Assembly: GCA_013360675.1 (NCBI GenBank)
Contig: JABWBB010000015.1
Coordinates: 1 to 50,672 of the forward strand
Source of the DNA: Phycisphaerales bacterium
GTDB lineage: Bacteria; Planctomycetota; Phycisphaerae; Phycisphaerales; UBA1924
Length of the DNA: 50,672 bases
Reading direction: 5' to 3'
Below are positions 7,996 through 16,280 of the stretch, one piece after another. The translations under genes were made by a program, and so were the position numbers. The notes beneath the pieces were generated by a model, which saw nothing but the letters and a program-made list of their open reading frames with translations, ran no database searches and was not told the DNA's origin. Position 1 is the stretch's first letter. Each line of letters starts with the position of its first letter.

Positions 7996-8986
7996 GCAGC
8001 CCCCCGTTGCGCTCCGGCTCGTCGTCCTCGCCGTAGGCGTCGATCACCCGCTGCACCAGCGTGTGCCGCACCACGTCGGTCCGGTCAAAACCGCAGACGC
8101 CCACGCCCGGCGTGCGCGACAGCCGCCGGGCGGCGTCGACCAGCCCGCTCTCGCCCGCATCGGGCAGATCGATCTGCGTCACGTCACCGTTGCAAACCAT
8201 CTTGCTCCCGTGCCCCAGGCGTGTCAGGAACATCTTCATCTGCCCGCGCGTCGCGTTCTGCGCCTCGTCCAGGATCACGAACGCCTGGTTGAGCGTCCGC
8301 CCGCGCATGAAGGCCAGCGGCGAGACCTCCACCACGTCGTTCTCCATGAACCGACGCAGCGTCGGGTAGTCCATCATGTCTGACAACGCATCAAACAGCG
8401 GCCTCAGATACGGATTCACCTTCGCCCGGATGTCGCCGGGCAGAAAGCCGAGTTTCTCCCCCGCCTCCACCGCCGGCCGAGCCAGGATCACCCGCTTCAC
8501 CAGCCCCGCCTTGAGCATGTGCACCGCGCAGGCGACGGCGAGATACGTCTTGCCCGTCCCCGCCGGGCCCACCGCGATCACCAGATCGTTGTCCCGGATC
8601 GCCTCGACATAGGCCCGCTGGTGCGCCGTCCGGGGCGAGACCAGCCGCCCGCCCGCATAGACGTTCAGATGCCCGTCCCACCCCCGCAGCGGGCCGCTCC
8701 AGTCGATGGGGGTGTTCTCGGCGTCGCTCGCGCCGATCTCGCCGGCGATCAAATCGAGGACTTCACGACGCGAGAGTTGCCTCCCCCGGTCGGCGGCCTG
8801 GGTCAGTCGCTGGATCACCCGCCGGGCCGCCTCGACCCCGTCGGGCTCCCCGCTGACCTGGACCTGCCCCTCGCGCGCGCTGACCGCCACTCCCAGCGCC
8901 TCGCGGAGCATCTTCAGGTTACGCTCACCGGCGCCGAGCACCCCGACCCGATCGGCCCCGGCTGGAACTCGAATTGTGACATCCAC
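7988..8986 (-). CDS. phoH: PhoH-like ATPase
   Basis: A 332-residue P-loop ATPase of the PhoH/YbeZ family. It has an N-terminal KH-like nucleic-acid region (about 1-70), Walker A GPAGTGKT at 140-147, Walker B VILDEAQN with Asp240 and Glu241, and the family segment CNGDVTQIDLP. PhoH proteins act in RNA metabolism and ribosome maturation, often with the nuclease YbeY. The start is GTG at 8986 with a GGGGAG ribosome-binding site about 10 nt upstream. It is the first gene of a two-gene operon with the PgpH-like gene. Despite the name, nothing links it to the phosphate system that lies just upstream. Confidence 0.93.
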   Translation of the reverse strand: MDVTIRVPAGADRVGVLGAGERNLKMLREALGVAVSAREGQVQVSGEPDGVEAARRVIQRLTQAADRGRQLSRREVLDLIAGEIGASDAENTPIDWSGPLRGWDGHLNVYAGGRLVSPRTAHQRAYVEAIRDNDLVIAVGPAGTGKTYLAVACAVHMLKAGLVKRVILARPAVEAGEKLGFLPGDIRAKVNPYLRPLFDALSDMMDYPTLRRFMENDVVEVSPLAFMRGRTLNQAFVILDEAQNATRGQMKMFLTRLGHGSKMVCNGDVTQIDLPDAGESGLVDAARRLSRTPGVGVCGFDRTDVVRHTLVQRVIDAYGEDDEPERNGGLHG

Positions 8987-9059
8987 GCAGCGTCAACTCC
9001 CCGGTCCGTATGAGCAACTCACCACGCAGCCCCATCGTAGTGGTCGGCCGTTCCCCGCG

Positions 9060-9482
9060 TTGCCTTTGGCCCTATCCGTTATGTTATCGGTCTTCGGCGG
9101 GTGTGCGGGATCAGGGCCTGCACCCTTAACCATGCGTGGGCCGGGGGTTATCACGCTGGTCGCGGACTGGGACGATCTCGATGCCGCGGTCGAGGTGGCG
9201 TGCACGCGTCAGCAGTTGGCCCCGATAGGGACGACCGAGGAGGGACCCCACCGCCGCACGTATGAACTGCGCTCCCCTGGGGATGAGCCGGCCTGGGTCT
9301 TTGCCGAACGGCAGGGCGAAGCGTTGCCCGGTACCGACGGCAGGAGCCCCCCGCAACCCATCACCCTGCGCGCGAGATTCGGGCGGTTTGGCGACGCGGG
9401 GCGCGAGGCCGCCCTGGTCGACGCGGTTGCGCGGCGGATGCGCCAGCTCGCCGGGGTCGATTACGCCCCGCTCTCTCCCTGA
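9060..9482 (+). CDS. small lipoprotein of unknown function
   Basis: From a TTG at 9060 the protein begins with a short hydrophobic signal (LALSVMLSVFGGC) whose lipobox predicts lipid attachment at Cys15, followed by about 125 residues with no family I recognise (VITLVADWDDLDAAVEVA and TLRARFGRFGD are notable segments). The alternative start is ATG at 9081, which would leave too short a signal. No ribosome-binding site is obvious for either. Codon pattern and the clean lipobox support a real gene, but it is weaker than its neighbours. Its last 22 nt overlap the end of the convergent phoR-like gene. Confidence 0.6.
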   Translation: MPLALSVMLSVFGGCAGSGPAPLTMRGPGVITLVADWDDLDAAVEVACTRQQLAPIGTTEEGPHRRTYELRSPGDEPAWVFAERQGEALPGTDGRSPPQPITLRARFGRFGDAGREAALVDAVARRMRQLAGVDYAPLSP

Positions 9483-10717
9483 GCCTGCATCATCGCGGGC
9501 GGCCGGGGCAACTCGACCCAGATCGTCGTTCCTTCCTTCCAGACCGATTCGACACCCAGGTCCCCGCCCAGCGTTTTGACGGCGTGCTTGACGATCGCCA
9601 GCCCAAGGCCCGTGCCGCGCTGGGTGCTGGTGCCGGTACGGGCGGGGTCGACCTGGAAGAAGCGTTCGAAGATCCGGTGCTGAAGGTCGATGGGGATGCC
9701 CGCGCCCTTGTCGTGAACCTCGAAGCGGGCCGCCCGAACACCCTCGCGCTCGATCAGGCGCCCCGTCACGCGGATGGTCGTCTTCTCGTAGGCGTACTTC
9801 GTGGCGTTCTCGATCAGGTTCTTGAGGATCAGCATGAACAGGCGGCGGTCGGTCTGGATCGTCGAGACGGCGGCGTCGATCTCATGACGGATCGCCAGCC
9901 CGCGCCCAGCCGCCAGCGGCGCGAAGAGCTCGGCCAGTTCGTCGATCACGGCTCGTGCATCGACCTGTGCCAGCGTCGGCTGGTCCTCGGTGGATTCGAG
10001 GCGGGAGAGATCGAGCAGGTCGGCGATCAGGTCTTCGAGACGGGTGACGTTCCCCGCGATGATCGACGCCAGCCGCGCCTGCATCGGCGGGTCGTCCTGC
10101 GCGTCGTGGGCCAGGGTTTCGGCGGCGGCGCGGATCGAGCTCAGCGGCGTGCGCAGTTCATGGCTGGCGTTGGCCACGAAATCGGCCTTGAGCTGCACGG
10201 CGTGGGCCAGTTCGGTGATGTCGCGCAGGCTCAGCACCGCCCCCGACGAGGCGAGCGGGAAGACGATGGCCTGATAGATCCGCTGGCCCTGCGGGCGCAT
10301 CACGCGGATCTGAGTACGCCCGGCCCGCCCGCCGCGTGCGTCGGCGATCGCCGCCAGCACGTCGGCCTGCGTGAAGAGCTGTTCGGCGTGGGTGCCGATC
10401 AAGGTTGTGAAACGATCCTCGAAGTAGCGACCGGCCGCCTCGTTCGCGAACCAGACCTCTCCACCGGGGCCAAAGCCCAGCAGCGGGCTCTCGATCGCGT
10501 CGAGCAGTGAGCGAAGCTCGGGTGTCTCTCGGGTGACCGGCGCGGGCGAGCTGGCCGCCGGCGCTGGGCGGGGGATGGGCTGTAGCGTGCGGGCGCGTCT
10601 CCACAGGAGCACGCCCACCATGCCCAGCGCGAGACCCCACCCCATCCATGGGATCAGCGCACTCATGCCCGTGTCGGCCAGCAGCAGGTTGACGGGGTCT
10701 ATGGGCACGGGCTGCAT
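9461..10717 (-). CDS. phoR: PhoR-like sensor histidine kinase
   Basis: A 418-residue membrane kinase. One TM helix (about 20-40) is followed by a PAS domain (about 65-165), a HisKA domain with phospho-acceptor His186 in NASHELRTPL, and an ATPase domain with N box LIENATKYAYE, G1 box DKGAGIP and G2 box GTGLGLAIVKH. This single-TM plus PAS layout is that of PhoR, which senses phosphate through the Pst transporter and PhoU. The gene starts 4 nt after the stop of the response regulator, so the two are co-transcribed. A phosphate-selective porin is divergent from this operon, supporting a phosphate role, but pst genes are not in the window. Confidence 0.9.
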   Translation of the reverse strand: MQPVPIDPVNLLLADTGMSALIPWMGWGLALGMVGVLLWRRARTLQPIPRPAPAASSPAPVTRETPELRSLLDAIESPLLGFGPGGEVWFANEAAGRYFEDRFTTLIGTHAEQLFTQADVLAAIADARGGRAGRTQIRVMRPQGQRIYQAIVFPLASSGAVLSLRDITELAHAVQLKADFVANASHELRTPLSSIRAAAETLAHDAQDDPPMQARLASIIAGNVTRLEDLIADLLDLSRLESTEDQPTLAQVDARAVIDELAELFAPLAAGRGLAIRHEIDAAVSTIQTDRRLFMLILKNLIENATKYAYEKTTIRVTGRLIEREGVRAARFEVHDKGAGIPIDLQHRIFERFFQVDPARTGTSTQRGTGLGLAIVKHAVKTLGGDLGVESVWKEGTTIWVELPRPPAMMQAQGESGA

Positions 10718-10721
10718 CCTA

Positions 10722-11450
10722 TTAAGAGGATGCGTCGGCCGAGCCGGGGATATCGGTCCCGGGCATGATCCGATACCCGACGCCGCGGACGGTTTCGATC
10801 ATGGGGGCGTACGCGCCGAGCTTGCGTCGCAGGGCGGTGATGTGCACGTCGATGGTGCGGTCGGTGACCATCACGCCCGGGCCCATCGCGCGGGAGATGA
10901 GGGCGGCCCGGGTGAGGACGCGCCCCTGGCCCTGGATCAACGCCGCGAGGATGCGATATTCGCTGAGAGTCAGGTGCGCGGGGGCGTCATCGACGCGGAC
11001 GTCGTGGGTATCCAGGTTGATGCAGACGCCCTGCGCGCGAAGGAGATTGCCCTCGGGCGGGGCGGCGCGATCGGCGCGACGCAGCATCGCGGCGATACGT
11101 GCCAGCAGCACGCGCATCGAGAAGGGCTTGGCGATGTAGTCGTCCGCGCCGACGGCCAGGCCGACGAGTTGATCGACCTCTTCGCCCTTGGCCGTCAGCA
11201 TGATGATGGGAATCGTGGCCGTGGCGGGGTTGGTGCGGAGGCGGGCGGCGACCTCGGTGCCCGGGAGTTCGGGGAGCATGACGTCGAGTAATACAAGATC
11301 GGGACGTGCGGAAATCGCGACGGCGAGGGCCTCCTTGCCGTTATGGGACACAGCGACCTCGTACCCCCCCTTTTTGAGGGAGTAGGCGATGGACTCGACG
11401 AGATCGACCTCGTCATCGACGATCAGGATGCGTGGGGCTGCGGGGGGCAA
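10722..11450 (-). CDS. phoB: PhoB-like OmpR family response regulator
   Basis: A 242-residue response regulator. The receiver domain has Asp12-Asp13 (VDDE), the phospho-acceptor Asp56 (LLDVMLP), LTAKG and KPFSM. The C-terminal winged helix has the OmpR-family pattern LTLSEYRILAAL, followed by the recognition part DRTIDVHITALRRKLG and GVGYRI. I choose TTG at 11450, preceded by GGAG 6 nt upstream (GGAGATTGC); a longer open frame to 12005 runs through the intergenic region and overlaps the porin gene. It heads the operon with the PhoR-like kinase. Likely targets include the divergent porin. Confidence 0.9.
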   Translation of the reverse strand: MPPAAPRILIVDDEVDLVESIAYSLKKGGYEVAVSHNGKEALAVAISARPDLVLLDVMLPELPGTEVAARLRTNPATATIPIIMLTAKGEEVDQLVGLAVGADDYIAKPFSMRVLLARIAAMLRRADRAAPPEGNLLRAQGVCINLDTHDVRVDDAPAHLTLSEYRILAALIQGQGRVLTRAALISRAMGPGVMVTDRTIDVHITALRRKLGAYAPMIETVRGVGYRIMPGTDIPGSADASS

Positions 11451-11962
11451 GCAATCTCCATGTCCATACGGAATCGAGACTTGGGAGCGATCGCGAGGTG
11501 CGGCGAGGGCGGTCTGGTGGAGCGTATCCGGAGGGATGGTGGAGAGAAAGTGGAGGGGGATTCGGGTTTGGTTAAGAATGGTGAGTAGAGACCACGACGT
11601 GATAACTAACGAAAACTCGCGTGGAGGGGATGTGGGAAGCCGAAAAACAAGTTGACGGGAGTTTGCGTTGACTAGCCTACGGGGGTATAGTCCGGGCCAC
11701 GTATCCGGGCCCTGAGTTTGGAGCGGCGGAGACCGCAACGTCGAAGACTGGGCGAGTAAGAGCGGAGCGTGATCGTGGGGCCCTGTAGGCCCCGAGCGAG
11801 TTGAAGGGGCGGCCTTGGTTGGCCGTGCCCGATGTCGGATCGACCCCGGGGGCCTGCCGTCGGCCAGGGGGGATCCGAGCCTGAGCGAGTCACCTATGGA
11901 AGGGTGAATCGGCGGGCTAGGGTTCAAGGACTGACGACGGCCGATTGAAGGAGTCGACTCAA
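11451..11962. other. regulatory region between phoB-like gene and porin gene
   Basis: About 510 nt without a gene, separating divergent transcripts. The half near phoB is relatively A/G-rich; the half near the porin is a GC-rich leader of about 270 nt with hairpins, including GGGGCC-CTGTA-GGCCCC at 11777-11793 and CGGCC/GGCCG at 11810-11825. Two GTTGAC copies (11651-11656 and 11667-11672) lie 16 nt apart. I find no match to the E. coli Pho box and no known riboswitch. Confidence 0.5.
11663..11691 (+). promoter_or_regulatory. candidate promoter of the porin gene
   Basis: TTGCGT (11663-11668) and TATAGT (11686-11691) with a 17-nt spacer, about 270 nt before the porin start. A GTTGAC repeat overlaps the -35 side and could be a regulator site. 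The long leader this implies is unusual here. Confidence 0.35.
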
Positions 11963-13240
11963 ATGACGAAGAACAGTGTGCTGATGATCGTGGCTGGCGC
12001 CGCAATGAGCATCGCGGCCCCGGCGTTGGCGCAGAACGCCGGCCTGGACCAGGACCGTGCGTACGCCGCCGAGATGATGGCCGACGCCTCCGGGCGCGCG
12101 AGCCTGCTGCAGGGTGGCGCCGGCGGGGCCGGGCACGACGGGAATAACTTCTTCCTGTCCGATGCGACGGGCAACAACAAGCTGACCATCGGCGGCGATG
12201 CTCACTTCTTCTACCACACCTCGTTCCGCTCCGATAACACGGGCGCGGACAACGACTTCACCCACGGCTTCCAGAACACCCTGACCCGTTTCCGCTTTGG
12301 CGGCAACATCTGGGACAAGGCCCTGACCTTCAAGATCCAGGCCTACATCAACGAAGAGGGCTCGATCGGCCTGAACGATGCCTGGGGCAAGTACACCTGG
12401 GACAACAACTTCTTCGCCCAGTGGGGTCAGTTCAAGGCTCCCCTGACCCGCGAGTACCTGGTTGACGACAACCACCAGCTGGCGGCGTACCGCTCGCAGA
12501 ACAACAACTTCTTCAACCAGTCCTACAGCCAGGGCCTGATGCTGGGCTACACGGCCGAGCAGTTCCGGTTCATGGCCTCGTTCACCGACGGCTTCCGCAC
12601 CGCGATGACCGGCAGCGCGATGAACACCCCCTTCAACTCGAGCAGCGAGGCCGACTGGGCGCTCGCCGGCCGCGTTGAGATGAAGTTCGGCGAGGGCGAG
12701 TGGGCCCGCTACAACGATTTCACCTCCTTCCAGGGCAGCGAGGGCGTTGGCTTCCTCGTCGGCGGCGCCATCGGCTATCAGTCGTTCGGCGACACCGGCC
12801 CCGGCGGCGCTGACTTCATCGACTGGACCTACACCATCGACGCCAGCGTCGAGGGCAACGGCTGGAACGCGTTCGCCGCGTTCGTTGGCAGCAACAACGA
12901 TCCCGACGGCCCCGGCGACACCAGCGACTACGGCGCTGTGGTCCAGGGCGGCATCTTCGTCGCCCCCCAGTGGGAGCTCTTCGCTCGCTGGGATGCCATC
13001 TTCCTTGACAACCAGAGCGCCGGCGCCGACGCCGACCTCCACTTCCTCTCCTTCGGCGCCAACTACTACCTCTCCCCCGAGAGCCACGCCGCCAAGTTCA
13101 CCGGCCAGATCGTCTGGTCGATGAATGAGACCCTGGGCGGCAGCCGCGGCATCGGCCTGCCCACCACCAGCACCGGCATGCTGGGTGACACCGACTCGGG
13201 CGAAATCAACTTCGTCCTCGGCGGCCAGCTCGTCTTCTAA
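11963..13240 (+). CDS. phosphate-selective porin O/P family protein
   Basis: A 425-residue outer-membrane protein. The signal peptide ends at residue 23 (PALA before Q). The remainder is an alternating aromatic/glycine beta-strand pattern ending in a C-terminal phenylalanine (GGQLVF), as expected for a beta barrel. Segments such as RFRFGGNIWDKALTFKIQ, WGQFKAPLTREYLV and NYYLSPESHAAKF match the porin O/P family (OprO/OprP type), which forms anion channels for phosphate or polyphosphate. ATG at 11963 has an AAGGAG site 8 nt upstream; a TTG 18 nt earlier lies before that site. The divergent PhoB/PhoR-like genes make induction by phosphate starvation likely. Substrate choice is inferred only. Confidence 0.88.
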   Translation: MTKNSVLMIVAGAAMSIAAPALAQNAGLDQDRAYAAEMMADASGRASLLQGGAGGAGHDGNNFFLSDATGNNKLTIGGDAHFFYHTSFRSDNTGADNDFTHGFQNTLTRFRFGGNIWDKALTFKIQAYINEEGSIGLNDAWGKYTWDNNFFAQWGQFKAPLTREYLVDDNHQLAAYRSQNNNFFNQSYSQGLMLGYTAEQFRFMASFTDGFRTAMTGSAMNTPFNSSSEADWALAGRVEMKFGEGEWARYNDFTSFQGSEGVGFLVGGAIGYQSFGDTGPGGADFIDWTYTIDASVEGNGWNAFAAFVGSNNDPDGPGDTSDYGAVVQGGIFVAPQWELFARWDAIFLDNQSAGADADLHFLSFGANYYLSPESHAAKFTGQIVWSMNETLGGSRGIGLPTTSTGMLGDTDSGEINFVLGGQLVF

Positions 13241-13272
13241 TCGCCCCGCAGCGATTCTCTACGCTTGAATCA

Positions 13273-13308
13273 CCGGCCGGACCTTCGGGTCCGGCCGGTT
13301 CTTTTTTT
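13273..13308 (+). terminator. rho-independent terminator after the porin gene
   Basis: An 11-bp perfect GC-rich stem (13273-13283 with 13288-13298) closed by a TTCG tetraloop and followed by TTCTTTTTTT. It ends the porin transcript; the convergent argS gene ends 110 nt further on. Confidence 0.93.
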
Positions 13309-13417
13309 GATTTGCCAAATCACACCGCGATCACGGCTGCCTGAGCACGCGCAAGCATGGCGATGACCGCGCCCTGGGCGCGGCAGAACGCTGAATGCGT
13401 CTTCGCAGGTCGTGTCG

Positions 13418-15274
13418 CTACATCCGCTCGGGGGCGGGCAGACCGAGGACCGCGAGCCCATCGGCCAGGACGCGTGCCGTCAGGTCGCACAGGCGCAGGC
13501 GTGCCTCGCGCACCGCCGGCTCCGCCTGCAGCACCGGGCAGCGATCGAAGAAGACCGAGAAGGCCCCGGCCAGATCGTACAGGTACTGACAGAGGCGGTG
13601 CGGCTCGAGGTGCGTGGCCACCTGCCCCAGCGTGGAGGGATACTTGAGCAGGCGCAGGGCCAGGCTCTTCTCCGCGGGTTCGACGATCGACAGCGTCGTG
13701 GACATCCACGCGTCGTCCACGCCGCGCTCGGCGGCCTTGCGGAAGATGCTGCGGATCCGCACCAGCGCGTAGAGCAGATAGGGCCCCGTGTTCCCCTCGA
13801 ACGCGAGCATGCGGTCGAACGAGAAGACGTAATCGCGCTGGCGGTCGTTGCACAGGTCGGCGTACTTGAGGGCGGTGATGCCCACGCCCTCGGCGATGGC
13901 CGCCGCCTCGTCGCCCGAGAGTTCGGGGCTGCGCGACATCACCGCGGCGCGTGAGCGATCGACCGTCTCCTGGATCAGGTCCGCCAGTTTGACGCTCTCG
14001 CCCGAGCGGGTCTTGAAGGGCTTGCCGTCCTCGCCCAGCACCGAGCCGAAGGCGGCGTGCTCGAGCAGGGCGGGGGCCTTGGTGACCGGGTTGATCGCAT
14101 AACCCGCGCGCTGGCTCGCGCCAAAGACCTGTCGCAGGTGCAGGTTCTGGCGCGCGTCGATCACGTAGATCACGCGGTCGGCGTGGAACTTCTGCACGCG
14201 CCGGCGCACGGCGGCGATATCGGTCGTCGCGTAGAGATACCCGCCGTCGGTCTTGCGGACGAGGCAGGGCTCCTTGATCGAGCCGTAGGCCGGATCGTCG
14301 AGGCGGACGACCAGCGCGCCCTGATCGGGCTCGGCGATACCGCGGGCCTGCAGTTCCGCCACCATGGGCGTGAGTTCATCGGCGTAGGAGGACTCGCCCG
14401 CGGAGTGCTCGCTGGTGACGTTGACGTGCAGTCGACGGCAGGTGTCGAGGCAGACCTTCATCGTGACGTCGGCGATGCGCTGCCAGATGGCGAAGGTCGC
14501 GGGCTCCTTCTGCTGCAGGCGGATGAGCGTCTCGCGGGCGCTGAGAAACGCCTCGGTCGCGCCGGCGACTTGTTCTTCGAGTTCGGCCAGGGCCTTGGGC
14601 CCAAGGCCAAAGCGCTGAGCCGCGGCGAGCCCCGCGCTGTCACGCTGGCACTCGGCCTGCGCGTCGCGATAGGCACGATCAAGATCATCGAGCGTCAGGC
14701 GGTCGAGGTTGATCTTCCCCATCGCGGCGAGGCGCTGCAGGCGTGCCGTGACCATCGCGATGGGCAGGCCCCAGTCGCCCACGTGGTTCTGGCGGATGAC
14801 GCTGTGCCCGAGGCGTTCGAGCGTGCGGGCGATAGCATCGCCGATCACCGGGCTGCGCAGGTGTCCCACGTGCATCTGCTTCGAGAGGTTCACGCCCATC
14901 AGATCGACCACGACGCGCAGCGCGGGGGCGGCGGGCGCCACGCCCAGCCCCGGCGCGTCCATCGCGCCCAGCATCGTCGCCAGAGCCTCGGGGCGCAGGC
15001 GGATGTTGATGAACCCCGGGCCCGCGATCGAAGCCTCGGTCAGCGGCTCGGCGATGTCCGAAAGATCCACCTTCGAGACCAGGAGTTTCGCCACCTCGCG
15101 CGGGTTGCTCTTGATCCGCTTGGCCAGGGGCATGGCGGCGTTGCACTGATAATCGCCGTGCTCGGCCGAGCGGCTCTCGGCGATCATCGGATCGGCGTCG
15201 GGCGCGTCGGGAAAGGCGGCGGCGATCGCGGCCTTGAACCGCGCGTAAAGAACATCCTGCGGGTCGGCGTGCAT
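13418..15274 (-). CDS. argS: arginyl-tRNA synthetase
   Basis: A 618-residue class I synthetase charging tRNA-Arg. The N-terminal Arg-specific domain (about 1-100, ending SIAGPGFINIRL) is followed by the catalytic domain with the HIGH-type motif HVGH at 135-138 (MHVGHLRSPVIGDAI), the arginine-binding region and the KMSKS-equivalent KPFKTRSG. The DALR anticodon-binding domain is at the end (YLYDLAGAFSVFFDRCPVL). ATG at 15274 is chosen because the protein then begins like other ArgS; a further upstream ATG would add 8 residues. A TACGAT box ends 8 nt before the ATG, which suggests an almost leaderless transcript independent of the binding-protein gene upstream. Confidence 0.95.
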   Translation of the reverse strand: MHADPQDVLYARFKAAIAAAFPDAPDADPMIAESRSAEHGDYQCNAAMPLAKRIKSNPREVAKLLVSKVDLSDIAEPLTEASIAGPGFINIRLRPEALATMLGAMDAPGLGVAPAAPALRVVVDLMGVNLSKQMHVGHLRSPVIGDAIARTLERLGHSVIRQNHVGDWGLPIAMVTARLQRLAAMGKINLDRLTLDDLDRAYRDAQAECQRDSAGLAAAQRFGLGPKALAELEEQVAGATEAFLSARETLIRLQQKEPATFAIWQRIADVTMKVCLDTCRRLHVNVTSEHSAGESSYADELTPMVAELQARGIAEPDQGALVVRLDDPAYGSIKEPCLVRKTDGGYLYATTDIAAVRRRVQKFHADRVIYVIDARQNLHLRQVFGASQRAGYAINPVTKAPALLEHAAFGSVLGEDGKPFKTRSGESVKLADLIQETVDRSRAAVMSRSPELSGDEAAAIAEGVGITALKYADLCNDRQRDYVFSFDRMLAFEGNTGPYLLYALVRIRSIFRKAAERGVDDAWMSTTLSIVEPAEKSLALRLLKYPSTLGQVATHLEPHRLCQYLYDLAGAFSVFFDRCPVLQAEPAVREARLRLCDLTARVLADGLAVLGLPAPERM

Positions 15275-15282
15275 GGGCCACC

Positions 15283-15288
15283 ATCGTA
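15283..15288 (-). promoter_or_regulatory. -10 box candidate 8 nt before argS
   Basis: On the minus strand this reads TACGAT, with 8 nt to the argS ATG. It fits the TANNNT pattern seen before several other genes in the window. It would give a leaderless or nearly leaderless mRNA. Confidence 0.4.
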
Positions 15289-15294
15289 GGTGAA

Positions 15295-16227
15295 TCAAGG
15301 ACCCTGGCCGGACGCCGGTCGCGACCAGGCTTCGAGCAGAGCGGCGAGGTCGTCGGCGAACCGGATCATCGGCGTGCCGGGCGTGTGCACGCCCGGGTCG
15401 TCGAGCACCGCGAAACGCCCGTGCTTCGCCGCGGGTGTGGGGAGATCGGCGATCTGCTTGAGCGCGGCTCGCGGCTCAAGGGCCGCGGGCGGGGCGTGGT
15501 GCGGGCGCGGCGAGATCAGCACGATCGCGTCGGGGGCCAGGCGGATGATGTCCTCGGCGTGGAGTTCGATGAAGGGGGCTCCCTCGCGGATCGCGGGCGT
15601 CGCTCCGAGGCGTTCGAGCACCTGCGCATGGAACGAGCCCGGGCCCAGGGCCGCCGGGGGTGATATCGATGCCAGCAGCAGGATGCGACCCGCCCCCGCC
15701 AGCCCCGGGCGGCGTGACCAGGCCCGCGTCATCGCGTCTCGCAGCGTGCTGGCCTGGGGTGTAGGGGTAGGTGAGCCCGGGTTCATGTGCCGATCCACGC
15801 TGAGCAGGGCTTCGGCGATGTCGTCGAGCGTGAGCAGGCGGTAATCCGCAACCTTTAAGCCCATCGAACCCGAGAGTTCGATCAGGCGCGGCGGGAGTTC
15901 ACGCGTGCCCCACTGCGTCAGCACGTGCGTGGGGCGTACGCGGACGATGGCTTCGTAATCGAGGCCGGCCTGGTCACCGCAGACGGGAATGGCCGGATCG
16001 GTGAAGCGGTCAAAGCCGTGACGCCCCACGATGGCGTCGGCGTGACCAAGGTCGGCCACGATGGTGGCGAGCGCGGGGCTGAGCACAACGACGCGGGGGC
16101 CCGCGGGGGCTGGGCCTGCGGGCGAACGCTCGCACCCTGTCTGTGTCGCCGCCATCACTGCCCCGAGCGAGAGGACACCCAGCAGACGAAGTACGGCGGC
16201 GGAGATGGTGGCGTGCCAATGAAACAC
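15295..16227 (-). CDS. periplasmic binding lipoprotein, BtuF/FhuD-type
   Basis: A 310-residue exported substrate-binding protein of the helical-backbone (Periplasmic_binding_2) family, which carries cobalamin, heme or siderophore complexes to ABC importers. The signal sequence ends in a lipobox-like AATQTGC, so it is probably lipid-anchored at Cys32. Family segments are RVVVLSPALATIVADLG near the start of the mature part, YEAIVRVRPTHVLTQWG, and a final segment PMIRFADDLAALLEAW. No permease or ATPase genes are adjacent, so it is an orphan binding protein. The start is GTG at 16227, buried inside a strong hairpin (16225-16253). It ends 20 nt before argS. Confidence 0.82.
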   Translation of the reverse strand: MFHWHATISAAVLRLLGVLSLGAVMAATQTGCERSPAGPAPAGPRVVVLSPALATIVADLGHADAIVGRHGFDRFTDPAIPVCGDQAGLDYEAIVRVRPTHVLTQWGTRELPPRLIELSGSMGLKVADYRLLTLDDIAEALLSVDRHMNPGSPTPTPQASTLRDAMTRAWSRRPGLAGAGRILLLASISPPAALGPGSFHAQVLERLGATPAIREGAPFIELHAEDIIRLAPDAIVLISPRPHHAPPAALEPRAALKQIADLPTPAAKHGRFAVLDDPGVHTPGTPMIRFADDLAALLEAWSRPASGQGP

Positions 16228-16253
16228 GCCCGGATCCTAAGGACCCGGGCGTG
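16225..16253 (-). terminator. hairpin between the coiled-coil gene and the binding-protein gene
   Basis: Inverted repeat with 12 of 13 pairs (16225-16237 with 16241-16253) and a 3-nt loop. On the minus strand it is followed by TTTCATT, a weak U-run. It lies 27 nt after the stop of the coiled-coil membrane protein gene and its 3' edge is the GTG start of the binding-protein gene. It could terminate, or hide the start from ribosomes. Confidence 0.55.
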
Positions 16254-16280
16254 CGTGGCAGAGCCGGTTGTTCGAGAGAA

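Noticed and set aside
11641-11700. A Pho box upstream of the porin.
   Set aside because: The two GTTGAC copies are 16 nt apart, not the 11-nt period of known Pho boxes, and the sequence differs.
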